Source of the DNA: Patescibacteria group bacterium
Lineage (GTDB): Bacteria > Patescibacteriota > Gracilibacteria > Peribacterales > Peribacteraceae
Reading direction: 5' to 3'
NCBI GenBank assembly: GCA_018818235.1
Contig: JAHISE010000098.1
Coordinates: 1-31,619, forward strand
DNA: 31,619 bases
The notes beneath the pieces were generated by a model. The model was not told the DNA's origin. It saw nothing but the letters and a program-made list of their open reading frames with translations, and did no database searches. Positions within the stretch are counted from its first letter, which is position 1. The number at the start of each line of letters is the position of its first letter. Of this stretch, positions 7,158-15,035 are shown piece by piece. The position numbers and the translations under genes are program-made.

Positions 7158-7464
7158 CGGGTTTTCGAATCAATGCCAAAATGTGTGGAGAAAAAATTCT
7201 GAGCAGTAAACGACAAATAAGATTGAAGAATCTATGGCGGGGTTCCCCTCCCATGGGGAGGGGATTAAGGGGAGGGGGTCAATAAAATATTGGAGATTGC
7301 TTTGTTTGTAATAACAGAAATTAATGAATTCAATTTGACAACTTTACCCCCTCCCCTTGCCCCTCCCCATGGGAGGGGAAGAGTTTAAGCCAGTATCTTA
7401 TTTTTTGAGCAGTTAGTTCCAATGAATTTTCTCCACACATATTGGATATGATCCGGGTTTTCGA
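7158..7464. mobile_element. MITE-like inverted-repeat element with an 11-bp target duplication
   Basis: The 11-mer CGGGTTTTCGA occurs in direct orientation at 7158-7168 and 7454-7464. The 285 bp between them (7169-7453) form a long imperfect inverted repeat: about 7169-7280 pairs with about 7344-7453, around an AT-rich centre. Both ends read ATCA...CCA...ATGTGTGGAGAAAA inward, and the inner part carries CCCCTCCCATGGGGAGGGG in both arms. No transposase is encoded. The right end lies inside the wecA/tagO-like gene and supplies its last codons. Removing the element and one duplication copy restores an immediate stop (…RKPVV, TGA at 7150-7152). Confidence 0.85.
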
Positions 7465-8486
7465 GAATATAATCTTAAGGAGATCATTATCAGTAAAAGG
7501 ACTACCGCTGCAACAAATTTCTCCTTTGTAGAAAGAAACAATGCGGTAACTCCAAAAAGTGAGCCTAATATCACTGTCATAAATATGACTTTTCTTTCCG
7601 ACCATCCCTTTTCCATCAACCTATGATGGATGTGTTCACCTGATGTACTTCCTTTAAAAGGGGAGCGCCCCTTACTTAGTCGACTGATTATAACAAGGCC
7701 GGAGTCTATCAAAGGAACTCCCAATACAAGGAACGCAGTTGCCACTTTGCCTCCGGAATATATTGTGAGTATTCCAAGCATCAGCCCAAAAAACATTGCA
7801 CCTGTATCTCCCATCAAAACTTTCGGAGGAGGAAAGTCGAATAATAAACATCCGAAAGCAATTGCACTTAATACAAAAGCAATCATCGCAAGTTCCGGTT
7901 GATCAACTCTTGAACTGAGCGAAAGGAATGCTATTGTCATAAATCCTATGGCAGATAGCGAGCTGACTTGACCTGATATTCCATCAAACCAATTAAGTGC
8001 GTTTATGGTTAGCATAAGCCAAAAAACGGTGAACACACCGCTCCAGAAGGGGAGTGGTCCAAACCCAGCTGTCATTACATCAAAGGTATCCAATTTGATG
8101 AGTTCACCGAAACCCGCAACACCTTCCAGTGGATTTGTAATTGTATAAATGCGTGAACCGGTTGCAAAAATAATAATTGCAATCAGAGCCTGAACCACAA
8201 TCCGCATCCACGAGGGGAGGGGAGTGCGGTCATCTGCAAAGGTATAAATTCCAAGAATCAGTACTGCAAAGATTACTCCGATTGATTGCATGCGAATCGG
8301 TTCAAGTATCGAAAAGAATAAAATGAAAGTGAGTATTGCAAGTATTCCGGTGGGGTAGGGGATCGGACTTCTTGTTAGTCCGTAACGCACAGGGAAGTCG
8401 AGAAGTTTTAGTTTCGGGAATATTGATATAGCAAGATGGTTTAGGAGAACGCAGAGGGCGAAGGCTGACAATGGTACTAGAATCAT
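7413..8486 (-). CDS. WecA/TagO/MraY-family polyprenyl-phosphate phosphoglycosyl transferase
   Basis: The 357-aa protein has about ten hydrophobic helices. It carries family motifs of GT4-type phospho-sugar transferases that load a sugar phosphate onto undecaprenyl phosphate: the DD motif FADDRTPLP (about residues 83-91), NALNWFDGISG (about 162-172), MGDTGAMFFG (about 225-235) and the C-terminal HIHHRLMEKGWSE loop. The HIHHR loop favours the WecA/TagO (GlcNAc-1-P) branch over MraY. It probably starts a wall teichoic-acid-like or surface polysaccharide. The final residues GSYPICVEKIHWN are encoded by the inserted inverted repeat; the ancestral end was probably RKPVV. All catalytic motifs lie upstream, so activity should be retained. 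Confidence 0.9.
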   Translation of the reverse strand: MILVPLSAFALCVLLNHLAISIFPKLKLLDFPVRYGLTRSPIPYPTGILAILTFILFFSILEPIRMQSIGVIFAVLILGIYTFADDRTPLPSWMRIVVQALIAIIIFATGSRIYTITNPLEGVAGFGELIKLDTFDVMTAGFGPLPFWSGVFTVFWLMLTINALNWFDGISGQVSSLSAIGFMTIAFLSLSSRVDQPELAMIAFVLSAIAFGCLLFDFPPPKVLMGDTGAMFFGLMLGILTIYSGGKVATAFLVLGVPLIDSGLVIISRLSKGRSPFKGSTSGEHIHHRLMEKGWSERKVIFMTVILGSLFGVTALFLSTKEKFVAAVVLLLIMISLRLYSRKPGSYPICVEKIHWN

Positions 8487-8514
8487 AATTTGCGTTTATA
8501 TTAACACTTAGTAG

Positions 8515-8610
8515 AGTTAAAAGTTAAAAGTTAAGAGTGAAAAGTGTCCTAAAATAATATATAAACTAGGTATCAGTTAACTTTTAACTATTCACTATTA
8601 ACTATTCACT
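8515..8610. repeat. TTAACTA-type heptad inverted repeat in a divergent promoter region
   Basis: The left arm (8515-8546) has AGTTAAA, AGTTAAG and AGTGAAA units. The right arm (8576-8610) has TTAACTT, TTAACTA and TTCACTA units and is its complement. The right arm runs straight into the TATAAT box at 8611, so the repeat occupies the place of the -35 region of the following gene. Confidence 0.85.
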
Positions 8611-8623
8611 TATAATTAATCTG
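8611..8623 (+). promoter_or_regulatory. TATAAT box giving a leaderless GTG-start mRNA
   Basis: TATAAT (8611-8616) lies 6 nt before the GTG at 8623, so transcription should begin at or beside the start codon. No good -35 hexamer is present at 16-18 bp; TTCACT and TTAACT repeat units lie near that place. Confidence 0.65.
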
Positions 8624-8982
8624 TGACCAAACCCCGCACCTCCACAACCCGTGAACTCTTCGGCATAATAGGCAAGTTCCCAAATGCTTCCAAAATCCAG
8701 GCGCAGTGGAATGCATACTTTAAAAAAGAGGGGATTGATGCATTTATGGATAGATACAAAACATCAGTAGAAAATCTCCCCGAACGTCTGAGTGAAATGT
8801 TTCATTTTGATCGTAGAATGTATTTGGTGGGGTCAGATCTGCAGGAGGCAATTATCCCGTTGCTTGATGAATTGGATGAAATGGCTCAAAATAAAGGAAA
8901 AGTTAATGTTATTTTGAATAGAAAGGGGGTTTTTAGCGGGAAATATGAAGTGGACTTATCAGCAAAAAAATTGCTAAGTTAG
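8623..8982 (+). CDS. Stand-alone AroE-like N-terminal (shikimate-binding) domain, catalytic Lys absent
   Basis: This 119-aa protein resembles only the N-terminal substrate domain of shikimate dehydrogenase. ELFGIIGKFPNASKIQAQWN aligns with the family's GxxxGxPixHSxSPxxHN, and VGSDLQEAIIPLLDELDEMA aligns with NVTiPxKeaxxpxxDexxxxA, then KVNVILNRKGVFSGKYE with AVNTxxxxxGxxxGxNTD. The catalytic lysine of the NVTxPxK motif is Gln here, the SxS serines are reduced to SKI, and the NADP-binding Rossmann domain is missing. It is therefore unlikely to be an active dehydrogenase. It may be a remnant or a repurposed binding or dimerisation domain. The start is GTG with a -10 six bases away. Homology is from eye alignment; moderate confidence. 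Confidence 0.6.
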   Translation: MTKPRTSTTRELFGIIGKFPNASKIQAQWNAYFKKEGIDAFMDRYKTSVENLPERLSEMFHFDRRMYLVGSDLQEAIIPLLDELDEMAQNKGKVNVILNRKGVFSGKYEVDLSAKKLLS

Positions 8983-9084
8983 CTTTACATTCCTACAAAA
9001 AACGAATACCATTTGCCAGCCTACTACGCAGGTCGAGATGGGCTATCATTTGCCGGCTTTTGTCGTCAAACCAGTGACCTGCGA

Positions 9085-9117
9085 GTCCGAGCAGCATCGT
9101 CTGCTCGGACATTTTTA
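9085..9117 (+). terminator. Rho-independent terminator-like hairpin upstream of pgk
   Basis: GTCCGAGCAG (9085-9094) and CTGCTCGGAC (9101-9110) form a perfect 10-bp stem with a 6-nt loop, followed by ATTTTTAT. It would end transcription of the AroE-like gene before pgk. Confidence 0.75.
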
Positions 9118-9153
9118 TCTGTACACATATAGATATTTTGATAACATCGATAC

Positions 9154-10458
9154 ATGAGAAACTATAACTTACTTAGAGAAGCAGATTTACAAGGAAAGAC
9201 AGTATTCATGCGAGCAGGTTTTGACGTTCCTTATGATTTGGCAGAAGGAGAAAAGCCCGAGGAAGATCAGGAAAAAGGTCCTTGGGTAAAAGTAACAGGA
9301 GACAAAGCTCCGGATGATGATACTCAGGTAGAAATGTGGGCGAGGGTTAACAACATGAGTAGAATCAAAGCAGTTATTGATTCAATGCGACATATATTGC
9401 GTGAAGGTGCAGCTCTTGTAATAGCAGCTCATCAATCACGACCGAAAGGAAAGCGGGTCGCAGAAATGAGTCAAAAACCTTTGGTGCCTGTGATTGAAGC
9501 TTTACTGGATACTAAGGTACAGTTTGCTGATTCCTGCGTTGGCGATGAGACAATCAAGATGGCAGGTGAGCTTAAGCCCGGTGAAGTTTTGTTGTTGGAA
9601 AACTTAAGGTACGAAAAAGGTGAGAAAAAGAATGACCCTGAGTTTGCTGCTAAATTAGCAGAACTTGCAGATATTTATGTGAATGATGCGTTCCCGAATT
9701 GTCATCGTGAACATGCAAGTGTGGTTGGTATTACAGAGCACCTTCCATCATATATGGGAATCGGACTACAGAGAGAAGTAGAAGGAATATCAGCGGTTAT
9801 AGAAGATCCTAAGCAGCCAATTACTTTGATTGTCAGTGGAGCGAAGATGGAGACAAAAGTACCTGTTATAGAGAGCTTTCTTCCGGAGGCGGATGATGTG
9901 ATTCTTGGCGGTTGTATAGCAAATACATTCATAGGAGCCGCAGGTGGAAAGATCGGCAAATCAAAACATGAGCCCGATCAATTTGAGAAAGCAAGAGATA
10001 TAATGCATGCAAGTTGCGTAGATGGTTCTGCAAAAGTTCATATCCCAGTTGATGCAACAGTAGCTCAGCAACCTTCCGAAGAAGCCAAAACCAGTAATGT
10101 TAAAATTGACAAAGGTGTACCAACCAGAAAGGCTATCTTTGATATTGGTACTGAAACCGTACAATCCTATTTAGAAATCATAAGAAAATCAGGAACAATT
10201 ATCTGGAATGGACCTGTTGGAATGACAGAGATTAATCAGTTTGCTTCAGGGTCAAAGGCTATTGCAGATTGTACTGTGGAAGCTACAAAAAATGGAGCAA
10301 AGTCACTAATCGGGGGAGGGGATACAGTGGAATTTCTTGAAAGGTTTGGTTACAGTGCCGATCTGTTTACACATGTGAGTATGGGTGGAGGAGCTATGCT
10401 TGAGTTTACTTCCGGCAATGAATTGCCCGCCCTACAAGTTCTGGAAAAGAAAGAATGA
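9154..10458 (+). CDS. pgk: Phosphoglycerate kinase, divergent form
   Basis: PGK makes ATP from 1,3-bisphosphoglycerate in glycolysis. At 434 aa it is slightly longer than the usual 390-420 because of an acidic insert at residues about 29-55. Recognisable blocks are AAHQSRPKGK, LLLENLRYEKGE, VNDAFPNCHREHAS, SGAKMETKVPVI, TIIWNGPVGM and GGGDTVEF, then MGGGAMLEF. Several residues of the 3-phosphoglycerate site differ from the norm: RxDFNVP is RAGFDVP (residues 20-26), SHLGRP is AHQSRP, DAFGxxHRxH is DAFPNCHREH and NGPMGVFE is NGPVGMTE. The arginines and His that bind substrate are mostly kept. It is probably a genuine PGK with altered site chemistry. Weak promoter signals (GATAAC) lie just before the ATG. 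Confidence 0.93.
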   Translation: MRNYNLLREADLQGKTVFMRAGFDVPYDLAEGEKPEEDQEKGPWVKVTGDKAPDDDTQVEMWARVNNMSRIKAVIDSMRHILREGAALVIAAHQSRPKGKRVAEMSQKPLVPVIEALLDTKVQFADSCVGDETIKMAGELKPGEVLLLENLRYEKGEKKNDPEFAAKLAELADIYVNDAFPNCHREHASVVGITEHLPSYMGIGLQREVEGISAVIEDPKQPITLIVSGAKMETKVPVIESFLPEADDVILGGCIANTFIGAAGGKIGKSKHEPDQFEKARDIMHASCVDGSAKVHIPVDATVAQQPSEEAKTSNVKIDKGVPTRKAIFDIGTETVQSYLEIIRKSGTIIWNGPVGMTEINQFASGSKAIADCTVEATKNGAKSLIGGGDTVEFLERFGYSADLFTHVSMGGGAMLEFTSGNELPALQVLEKKE

Positions 10459-10687
10459 AAGAATTTTATTTGAAAACTATACTCCTTCGCCTAAATAATT
10501 CCGATTCTTGAGGATTCATTACTTATTAACAAATCTATTTCTAATGGCTATGGAGTACGAGATTGCATAATAAAAGCACAGTGAATTTTTCGGAATTATT
10601 AACTAAAAGCAGTATAGTAGGACCAGAACAACATCCTGTTAATTATCAATTTTCAATTTCCTATTTTCAATTTAATGTACTGGTCTT
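10459..10687. other. Gene-free gap with a distant inverted repeat and a single heptad arm
   Basis: AATAATTCCG (10494-10503) is complementary to CGGAATTATT (10591-10600), a 10-bp pair 87 bp apart. Just before the next gene (about 10647-10676) a single array of TCAATTT/CCTATTT heptads is seen without an obvious partner. No gene is supported. Confidence 0.55.
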
Positions 10688-12271
10688 GTGTTAACAGTAC
10701 TACTTCCAGACGAAGGCGAAACTTGGGGCGAACTGTCCGAGCGGATGCGAGATATCGAAGGCAACATTGTTGTTGTACTTCCAACATTGGAAGAGTTGCT
10801 GCCGGTAGAAAATGAAAAGGAAATACAAAAGTTTTTTAATTATTGCGATAAAGCATCCGAAAGAATTCATCTGGCAACCTTCAACAGGCTGTTTCAGGTT
10901 AGGGCAAGATCAAAGGGGATCAGGTTGCTCACAAATATACGTGAAGTACGTGAATTTATAGGAGATCATCCAAAATCGCAGGAGGCGCTTAGAATGTTGT
11001 CACCTCAGATATGGCGACAGCAGCTCAGGTCACATTTGCAATCAATGGGGTTGCTCTCGCTTCCAAAGCTTAGGGTTTGGTTTCTGATAACAATAAGCGG
11101 TTTTTTGCTTCTGTTCGTACTGTTTCGTCTGATGCCTTCTGCAGAAATAAGGATATGGCCGAGAGGAGATACGGTAAGCCAAACTGCAAATATATTTTTG
11201 GTCCAATCTGGAGCAATAGTGGATATTCCACCCCGTGTAAGATCGCTTGAGTTGGTTCCACTCAAATCAAAAGTGGATCGGATAATTACTTTTGATCAGG
11301 TAAGTAAAAATTTTATAGGAACCAGTGCAAGGCTGCCCATGACCATTATCAACAAATCAAATGAACAGTACACATTGCAAAAAGGATCAAGACTTGTAAA
11401 TCAGGCGGGTATGATCTTCCGTATAGCAGAACCCGTAATTATAGATTCAATGGAGGAAATTACGGTACAGGCAGTTGCGGATGATATTGATCTCTATGGA
11501 GAAATAATCGGTAAGAGGGGAAATGTTCCGGCAAATTTAAAGTGGGAATTTCCCGGACTCACCAAAGAAGAAGGATTGGTTGTTTACGGAGAAAACAGAA
11601 CGGAAGGAATTGGCGGCACAACTGCGTACTCAAATGTTTTAAAGGCTGATGATCTGGAAATCGCACAAATTCAGTTAAAACAAGAATTGCTTTCGGCTGC
11701 CAATCAATTACTTGACGAACAAATAACTCTTTACAATGCCACAAATAACGACGGCAATCTGGAGCGTCTGTATTACGATGAGTTTACAGTTGCAACTTAC
11801 AGCGGTTTTGTTATTCCAACTCAGTTTATCGGGGAAGAGGTATCGTCGGTTCCCGTAGAAGGAGGGATTACATATACCGCATTTGCGTATGATAAAAAGA
11901 AAGCGTTAAAGATGTTATATGATGAGCTTAAATCCCATGTTGGTGATAATAGAAGACTTATTGATGACTCCATTAATTATGATCTTTTGATTCATCATGT
12001 TATTGATTATGCAGATGATTTATCATGGATAAAATTGACAGTCGATTTATCCGGAAAGGAGCAGTACATATTGGATCCACTGACCCCATCTGGCGCACAC
12101 TTTGCGATGAACCTGAGGAAGATTATAGTTGGAAAAAATAAGGATGAAGCACTAAGAATTATCAAAAACCTTCCGGAAGTTGACACTGCAAAAATTTCTG
12201 TCTGGCCGCCATGGGGGAGGACTTTGCCGGGGATTCCTTCGCATATTACTGTTACTCCGGTGGTGGATTGA
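10688..12271 (+). CDS. Membrane-anchored baseplate-J-like protein
   Basis: This 527-aa protein has a cytoplasmic N-terminal part (about 1-128), one membrane helix (about 131-148) and a long extracellular part. The segment from about 200 to 300 (FIGTSARLPMTIINKSNEQY, KGSRLVNQAGMIFRIAEPV, ITVQAVADDIDLYGEIIGKR) has the beta-rich pattern of baseplate J-like domains found in many CPR surface proteins. Function is unknown; a surface appendage or secretion-related role is inferred from the fold. The N-terminal domain (ERMRDIEGNIVVVLPTLEEL) resembles a Rossmann-like regulatory domain, not identified. The start is GTG at 10688. The gene is followed by a 268-bp gap. Confidence 0.7.
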   Translation: MLTVLLPDEGETWGELSERMRDIEGNIVVVLPTLEELLPVENEKEIQKFFNYCDKASERIHLATFNRLFQVRARSKGIRLLTNIREVREFIGDHPKSQEALRMLSPQIWRQQLRSHLQSMGLLSLPKLRVWFLITISGFLLLFVLFRLMPSAEIRIWPRGDTVSQTANIFLVQSGAIVDIPPRVRSLELVPLKSKVDRIITFDQVSKNFIGTSARLPMTIINKSNEQYTLQKGSRLVNQAGMIFRIAEPVIIDSMEEITVQAVADDIDLYGEIIGKRGNVPANLKWEFPGLTKEEGLVVYGENRTEGIGGTTAYSNVLKADDLEIAQIQLKQELLSAANQLLDEQITLYNATNNDGNLERLYYDEFTVATYSGFVIPTQFIGEEVSSVPVEGGITYTAFAYDKKKALKMLYDELKSHVGDNRRLIDDSINYDLLIHHVIDYADDLSWIKLTVDLSGKEQYILDPLTPSGAHFAMNLRKIIVGKNKDEALRIIKNLPEVDTAKISVWPPWGRTLPGIPSHITVTPVVD

Positions 12272-12320
12272 TGGTTTTGTTAGTCATTTGGGTTGTGGAA
12301 ATTTATACATATAATTGGCG

Positions 12321-12441
12321 TTCGGAATCCGGAATACGGAATCCGGTAAGCTGTTTTAAAATCTAAGAGTAGAATTGTACAGGTTCGATTAACTCGCCAT
12401 TGGTGAACTCCAGATGCCGGATATCGGATTCCGGATTCCGA
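12321..12441. repeat. CGGAATC-type heptad inverted repeat
   Basis: The left arm (12321-12346) is TTCGGAATCCGGAATACGG and onward, made of 7-mers CGGAATC and CGGAATA. The right arm (12416-12441) is the complement (GGATTCCGGATTCCGAG). The gap from 12272 to 12539 holds no gene that I can support. Confidence 0.85.
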
Positions 12442-12539
12442 GACTCAATATTTTCATAACATACACTAGGTTAGTAAGTACTCATCAATTGAATCATTGA
12501 ATATGAAGAAGCTTCAGTGTACCCTCTTCATCATCCCCC

Positions 12540-13223
12540 ATGCTTCCCGAATCCTCACATTTACGCTATCTGATGCGGATAATTCTGAATGTGATTACTG
12601 CGATTATTTTGATATTCACGCTGGTATTCGTGCAAGTATTACTGCAATTTGGTGGTACATCTCCACAATTTCCAATTGATTGTGCAGTAGTGTTTGGAGC
12701 AGCGGTAGGGAAGGGGAGTACTCCGGGTCCGGGGATTACAAGACGTACAAAAGCAGCGGCAGAGCTTTATAATGAAAAATATATTAAAACACTAATTCTT
12801 TCAGGCGGAAAGGGGAGTGCTTGGCAGGAGAGTGAGGCAAGCGTAATGCGAAAAGTTGCAATGATTAACGGTGTTGATCCGAAAGATATTTTACTGGAAG
12901 AGAATTCAACTTCGACATGGGAGAATCTCGAATTTTCAAAGCAATTAATTGATGGATCAAAAACATTATTGGGCAAAGGGGCTTGCCCCGCACCGTACTC
13001 TGAACGTAGTGAAGAGGACTGGTGCGGGGTGTACAACTGCACATCTTACATAGCAATTAGTGATCGTTACCATCTGGCGCGCATCAGATTCCTTGCATAT
13101 AAGCAGGATTGGGGACAACTTGAGACATACCCGGCCCAAATAACGCCCTCTAAGGCATTTGAACTGATCAGTACGATAAGAGAGGCCTTGGGCATCATTT
13201 ATTATTCGTTGTTGATTAGGTAA
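12540..13223 (+). CDS. DUF218 (SanA/ElyC/YdcF-type) membrane protein with a palindromic in-frame insert
   Basis: The 227-aa protein has an N-terminal membrane helix (about 12-34) and a DUF218 domain. CAVVFGAAVGKGSTPGPGIT is the first strand and loop, LILSGGKG the second, and EENSTSTWENLEFSK the conserved ENT..N motif. YIAISDRYHLARIRF corresponds to the usual VTsxxHxxRA. DUF218 proteins act in envelope metabolism (SanA, ElyC), but the exact reaction is unclear. Between LIDGSKTLL and YIAISD about 20 residues (GACPAPYSERSEEDWCGVYN) have no counterpart in the family and are encoded by a GC-rich palindrome. Start: ATG 12540, with ATG 12573 (MRIILNVITA) possible. Confidence 0.85.
   Translation: MLPESSHLRYLMRIILNVITAIILIFTLVFVQVLLQFGGTSPQFPIDCAVVFGAAVGKGSTPGPGITRRTKAAAELYNEKYIKTLILSGGKGSAWQESEASVMRKVAMINGVDPKDILLEENSTSTWENLEFSKQLIDGSKTLLGKGACPAPYSERSEEDWCGVYNCTSYIAISDRYHLARIRFLAYKQDWGQLETYPAQITPSKAFELISTIREALGIIYYSLLIR
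12980..13031. repeat. Palindromic element inside the DUF218 coding sequence
   Basis: CCCCGCACC (12986-12994) pairs with GGTGCGGGG (13021-13029), and the inner part (GTACTCTG versus GAAGAGGAC) is also partly complementary. The reading frame is preserved. Confidence 0.8.
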
Positions 13224-13232
13224 TGCGCGGCT

Positions 13233-13395
13233 GGTCACAGGTTACAGGTTATATATTAGTCACAGGTCACAGGTCACAGGTCACAAGCCTTGTCACATGT
13301 CGCAAGTTTACTAGTCCTGTAACTTGCCGTTAGCCTCCCTAGTGTGGGCGACTTGCGACCGATCCTGTGACCTGTGACTAATCCTGTAATAGGTA
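13233..13395. repeat. GTCACAG-type heptad inverted repeat, complex
   Basis: The left part has two blocks of GTCACAG heptads (about 13233-13255 and 13259-13297), then ACATGTCGCAAG. The right part (about 13311-13390) contains ACTTGCGACC and CCTGTGACCTGTGACTAATCC, complementary to the left. A non-repeat insert (TTAGCCTCCCTAGTGTGGG, about 13330-13348) interrupts the right arm. The rest of the gap up to 13547 is AT-rich, without a gene. Confidence 0.75.
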
Positions 13396-13547
13396 GGGGA
13401 CTAATCTAAACACTGATAGATAACTAATTACAGTCAATAAATTTATATTAACTTACAAAAATCATTAAATGGGCATAATTTATCGTAGTTATGCAGGAAA
13501 TCCTTTATTAGCATATATTTAAAGAACCTAGGATTATGTCAATTGGA

Positions 13548-13575
13548 TATTAACATAAAATGCATTATGTTAAGT
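13548..13575. other. dif-like XerC/D-type recombination site
   Basis: Arms TATTAACATAA and TTATGTTAAGT (11 bp each) flank a 6-bp centre AATGCA. The inner 9 bp of each arm are perfect inverted repeats (TTAACATAA/TTATGTTAA). The right arm matches 10 of 11 bases of the XerD arm of the Escherichia coli dif site (TTATGTTAAAT), and the left arm shares its terminal CATAA. The site lies 10 bp before a tyrosine recombinase gene. Confidence 0.75.
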
Positions 13576-13585
13576 AGGAAGTAAT

Positions 13586-14563
13586 GTGGATAACTGCATG
13601 ATTTCAATCAAAATCACTTCTCCCCTGCGTATGACTCCCCCAGACAACATTCTATCTAAGGCAATAGATCGTTACCTTGTTTACTTACAAGCCGAAGAAA
13701 ATAAATCACCATTAACAATTGCAACTTACAGACTTTCGTTAAATATGTTTATAGAACTTTCTGATATTTCTGATCCTAAGTTGATTGATAAGGGGTCTAT
13801 ACGTATATATAAGTCCGCTCTCCACTCATTCAGGACTAAATTAGGGCGAGAATTGGCTATACGCACCAAAAATCACCATTTAACGATTTTAAGAGCCTTC
13901 CTAAGGTATTTAGTCCAGGAAGAGGAAATGGACGTTTATCCGCCAGACAGAGTTACCCGTTTTAAGGAAGATCCACGTCAGGTGAAGGTACTCTTCGAAG
14001 ATGAGCTCGAACGACTCCTTAATGCCCCCGATCTGGATACAAAAATCGGAAAACGTGACTCGGCTATCCTAAATCTCTTTTTTTCGACAGGACTCAGGTT
14101 GGAGGAACTGCGTGGACTCAATATAAAAGACATTAATTACAAGACTCGCGAAATTTCAGTCAGAGGAAAGCGTGGAAAGATCCGTGTCGTCTTCATCTCC
14201 GACCGTGCCGCAGATGCATTACAACTTTATACCGACTGCAGACTCGATAACATCAATCCCCTATTCATTCGTAATCACGATGCAGCGCGAAGTGCAATGC
14301 CTCAGGGTGAAGAGTTCCGACTTTCGCGAATTTCTATCTATAATGCAGTTAAAAAGTACTCAACAATTGCAGGAATTATGAGCAACCCATCTCCACACAC
14401 TCTCCGACACTCATTTGCCACCGATTTACTGCGCAATGGAGCGGATCTGAGGTCCGTACAGGAGATGTTGGGGCATAAGGATCTATCTACAACACAAATA
14501 TATACACATGTCACGAATCCTCAGTTGAAGGAGGTGCATGAAAAATACCACGGAAAAGCTTAA
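13586..14563 (+). CDS. Xer-family tyrosine recombinase
   Basis: This 325-aa site-specific recombinase has an N-terminal SAM-like core-binding domain (about 20-115, SPLTIATYRLSLNMFIEL) and a C-terminal catalytic domain. All six catalytic residues are visible: Arg171 (TGLRLEELRGL), Lys195 or Lys198 (RGKRGKIR), His271 and Arg274 (HTLRHSFATD), His297 (MLGHKDLSTT) and nucleophile Tyr306 (QIYTHV). Length and motif spacing match XerC/XerD/XerA, not a phage integrase with extra N-terminal domains. The dif-like site and an AGGA ribosome-binding sequence lie immediately before the GTG start. Later ATGs at 13598 and 13631 are possible starts. It probably resolves chromosome dimers as a single-recombinase system. 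The neighbouring toxin-antitoxin genes leave open a mobile origin. Confidence 0.92.
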   Translation: MDNCMISIKITSPLRMTPPDNILSKAIDRYLVYLQAEENKSPLTIATYRLSLNMFIELSDISDPKLIDKGSIRIYKSALHSFRTKLGRELAIRTKNHHLTILRAFLRYLVQEEEMDVYPPDRVTRFKEDPRQVKVLFEDELERLLNAPDLDTKIGKRDSAILNLFFSTGLRLEELRGLNIKDINYKTREISVRGKRGKIRVVFISDRAADALQLYTDCRLDNINPLFIRNHDAARSAMPQGEEFRLSRISIYNAVKKYSTIAGIMSNPSPHTLRHSFATDLLRNGADLRSVQEMLGHKDLSTTQIYTHVTNPQLKEVHEKYHGKA

Positions 14564-14651
14564 ATAAAGGGGTCATAGTCTCTTTTAAACTAAATTCTGA
14601 TAGTTTTCTACGTAAAATAGTGGTAGAATACCTAGATTTGTAACAATATAT

Positions 14652-15035
14652 ATGCAGTTTTCTAATCACAATTTAATGAATTGGTTTTCCAAATTCCTTG
14701 GCAAGAGTGATTGCACATTTGTTAACGAAGAAGTGCTTAAGAATTTACCAAAGTCAATTACTGTTGAATTTATTCCTGAGTTTGATCATGAGGATAATCC
14801 GATTATTTTCATTTGTTCTCCGGATCATGATGGTTTGATAAGTGAAGCTAGAACAAAAGATGAAGCAATTGAAAACGCACAAGATGCGATATTGACGTAT
14901 TTTGATGTTCCAAAAGGATGTGCCGATCTAATTGAGTTTGATATTGTAGATGTAACAAAACAGATGCTTGATATTGATAATCCTGAGGCAAGGAGAGTTA
15001 GGGAATTTAAAGTTAAAGAGTGTTCATATGCCTAG
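14652..15035 (+). CDS. HicB-like antitoxin
   Basis: The 127-aa protein contains a HicB-type RNase-H-like fold in residues about 43-105: KSITVEFIPEFDHEDNPIIF, DGLISEARTKDEAIENAQDA, then ILTYFDV. HicB antitoxins bind and neutralise HicA RNase toxins and repress their own operon. The first 40 residues are an extension not typical of the short family members. The gene overlaps the HicA-like gene by 8 bp, which fits co-translation. Gene order is antitoxin first; in many hic loci hicA comes first. TAGAAT about 25 nt upstream may be a -10. Identity relies on fold-level pattern and on its partner. Confidence 0.75.
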   Translation: MQFSNHNLMNWFSKFLGKSDCTFVNEEVLKNLPKSITVEFIPEFDHEDNPIIFICSPDHDGLISEARTKDEAIENAQDAILTYFDVPKGCADLIEFDIVDVTKQMLDIDNPEARRVREFKVKECSYA

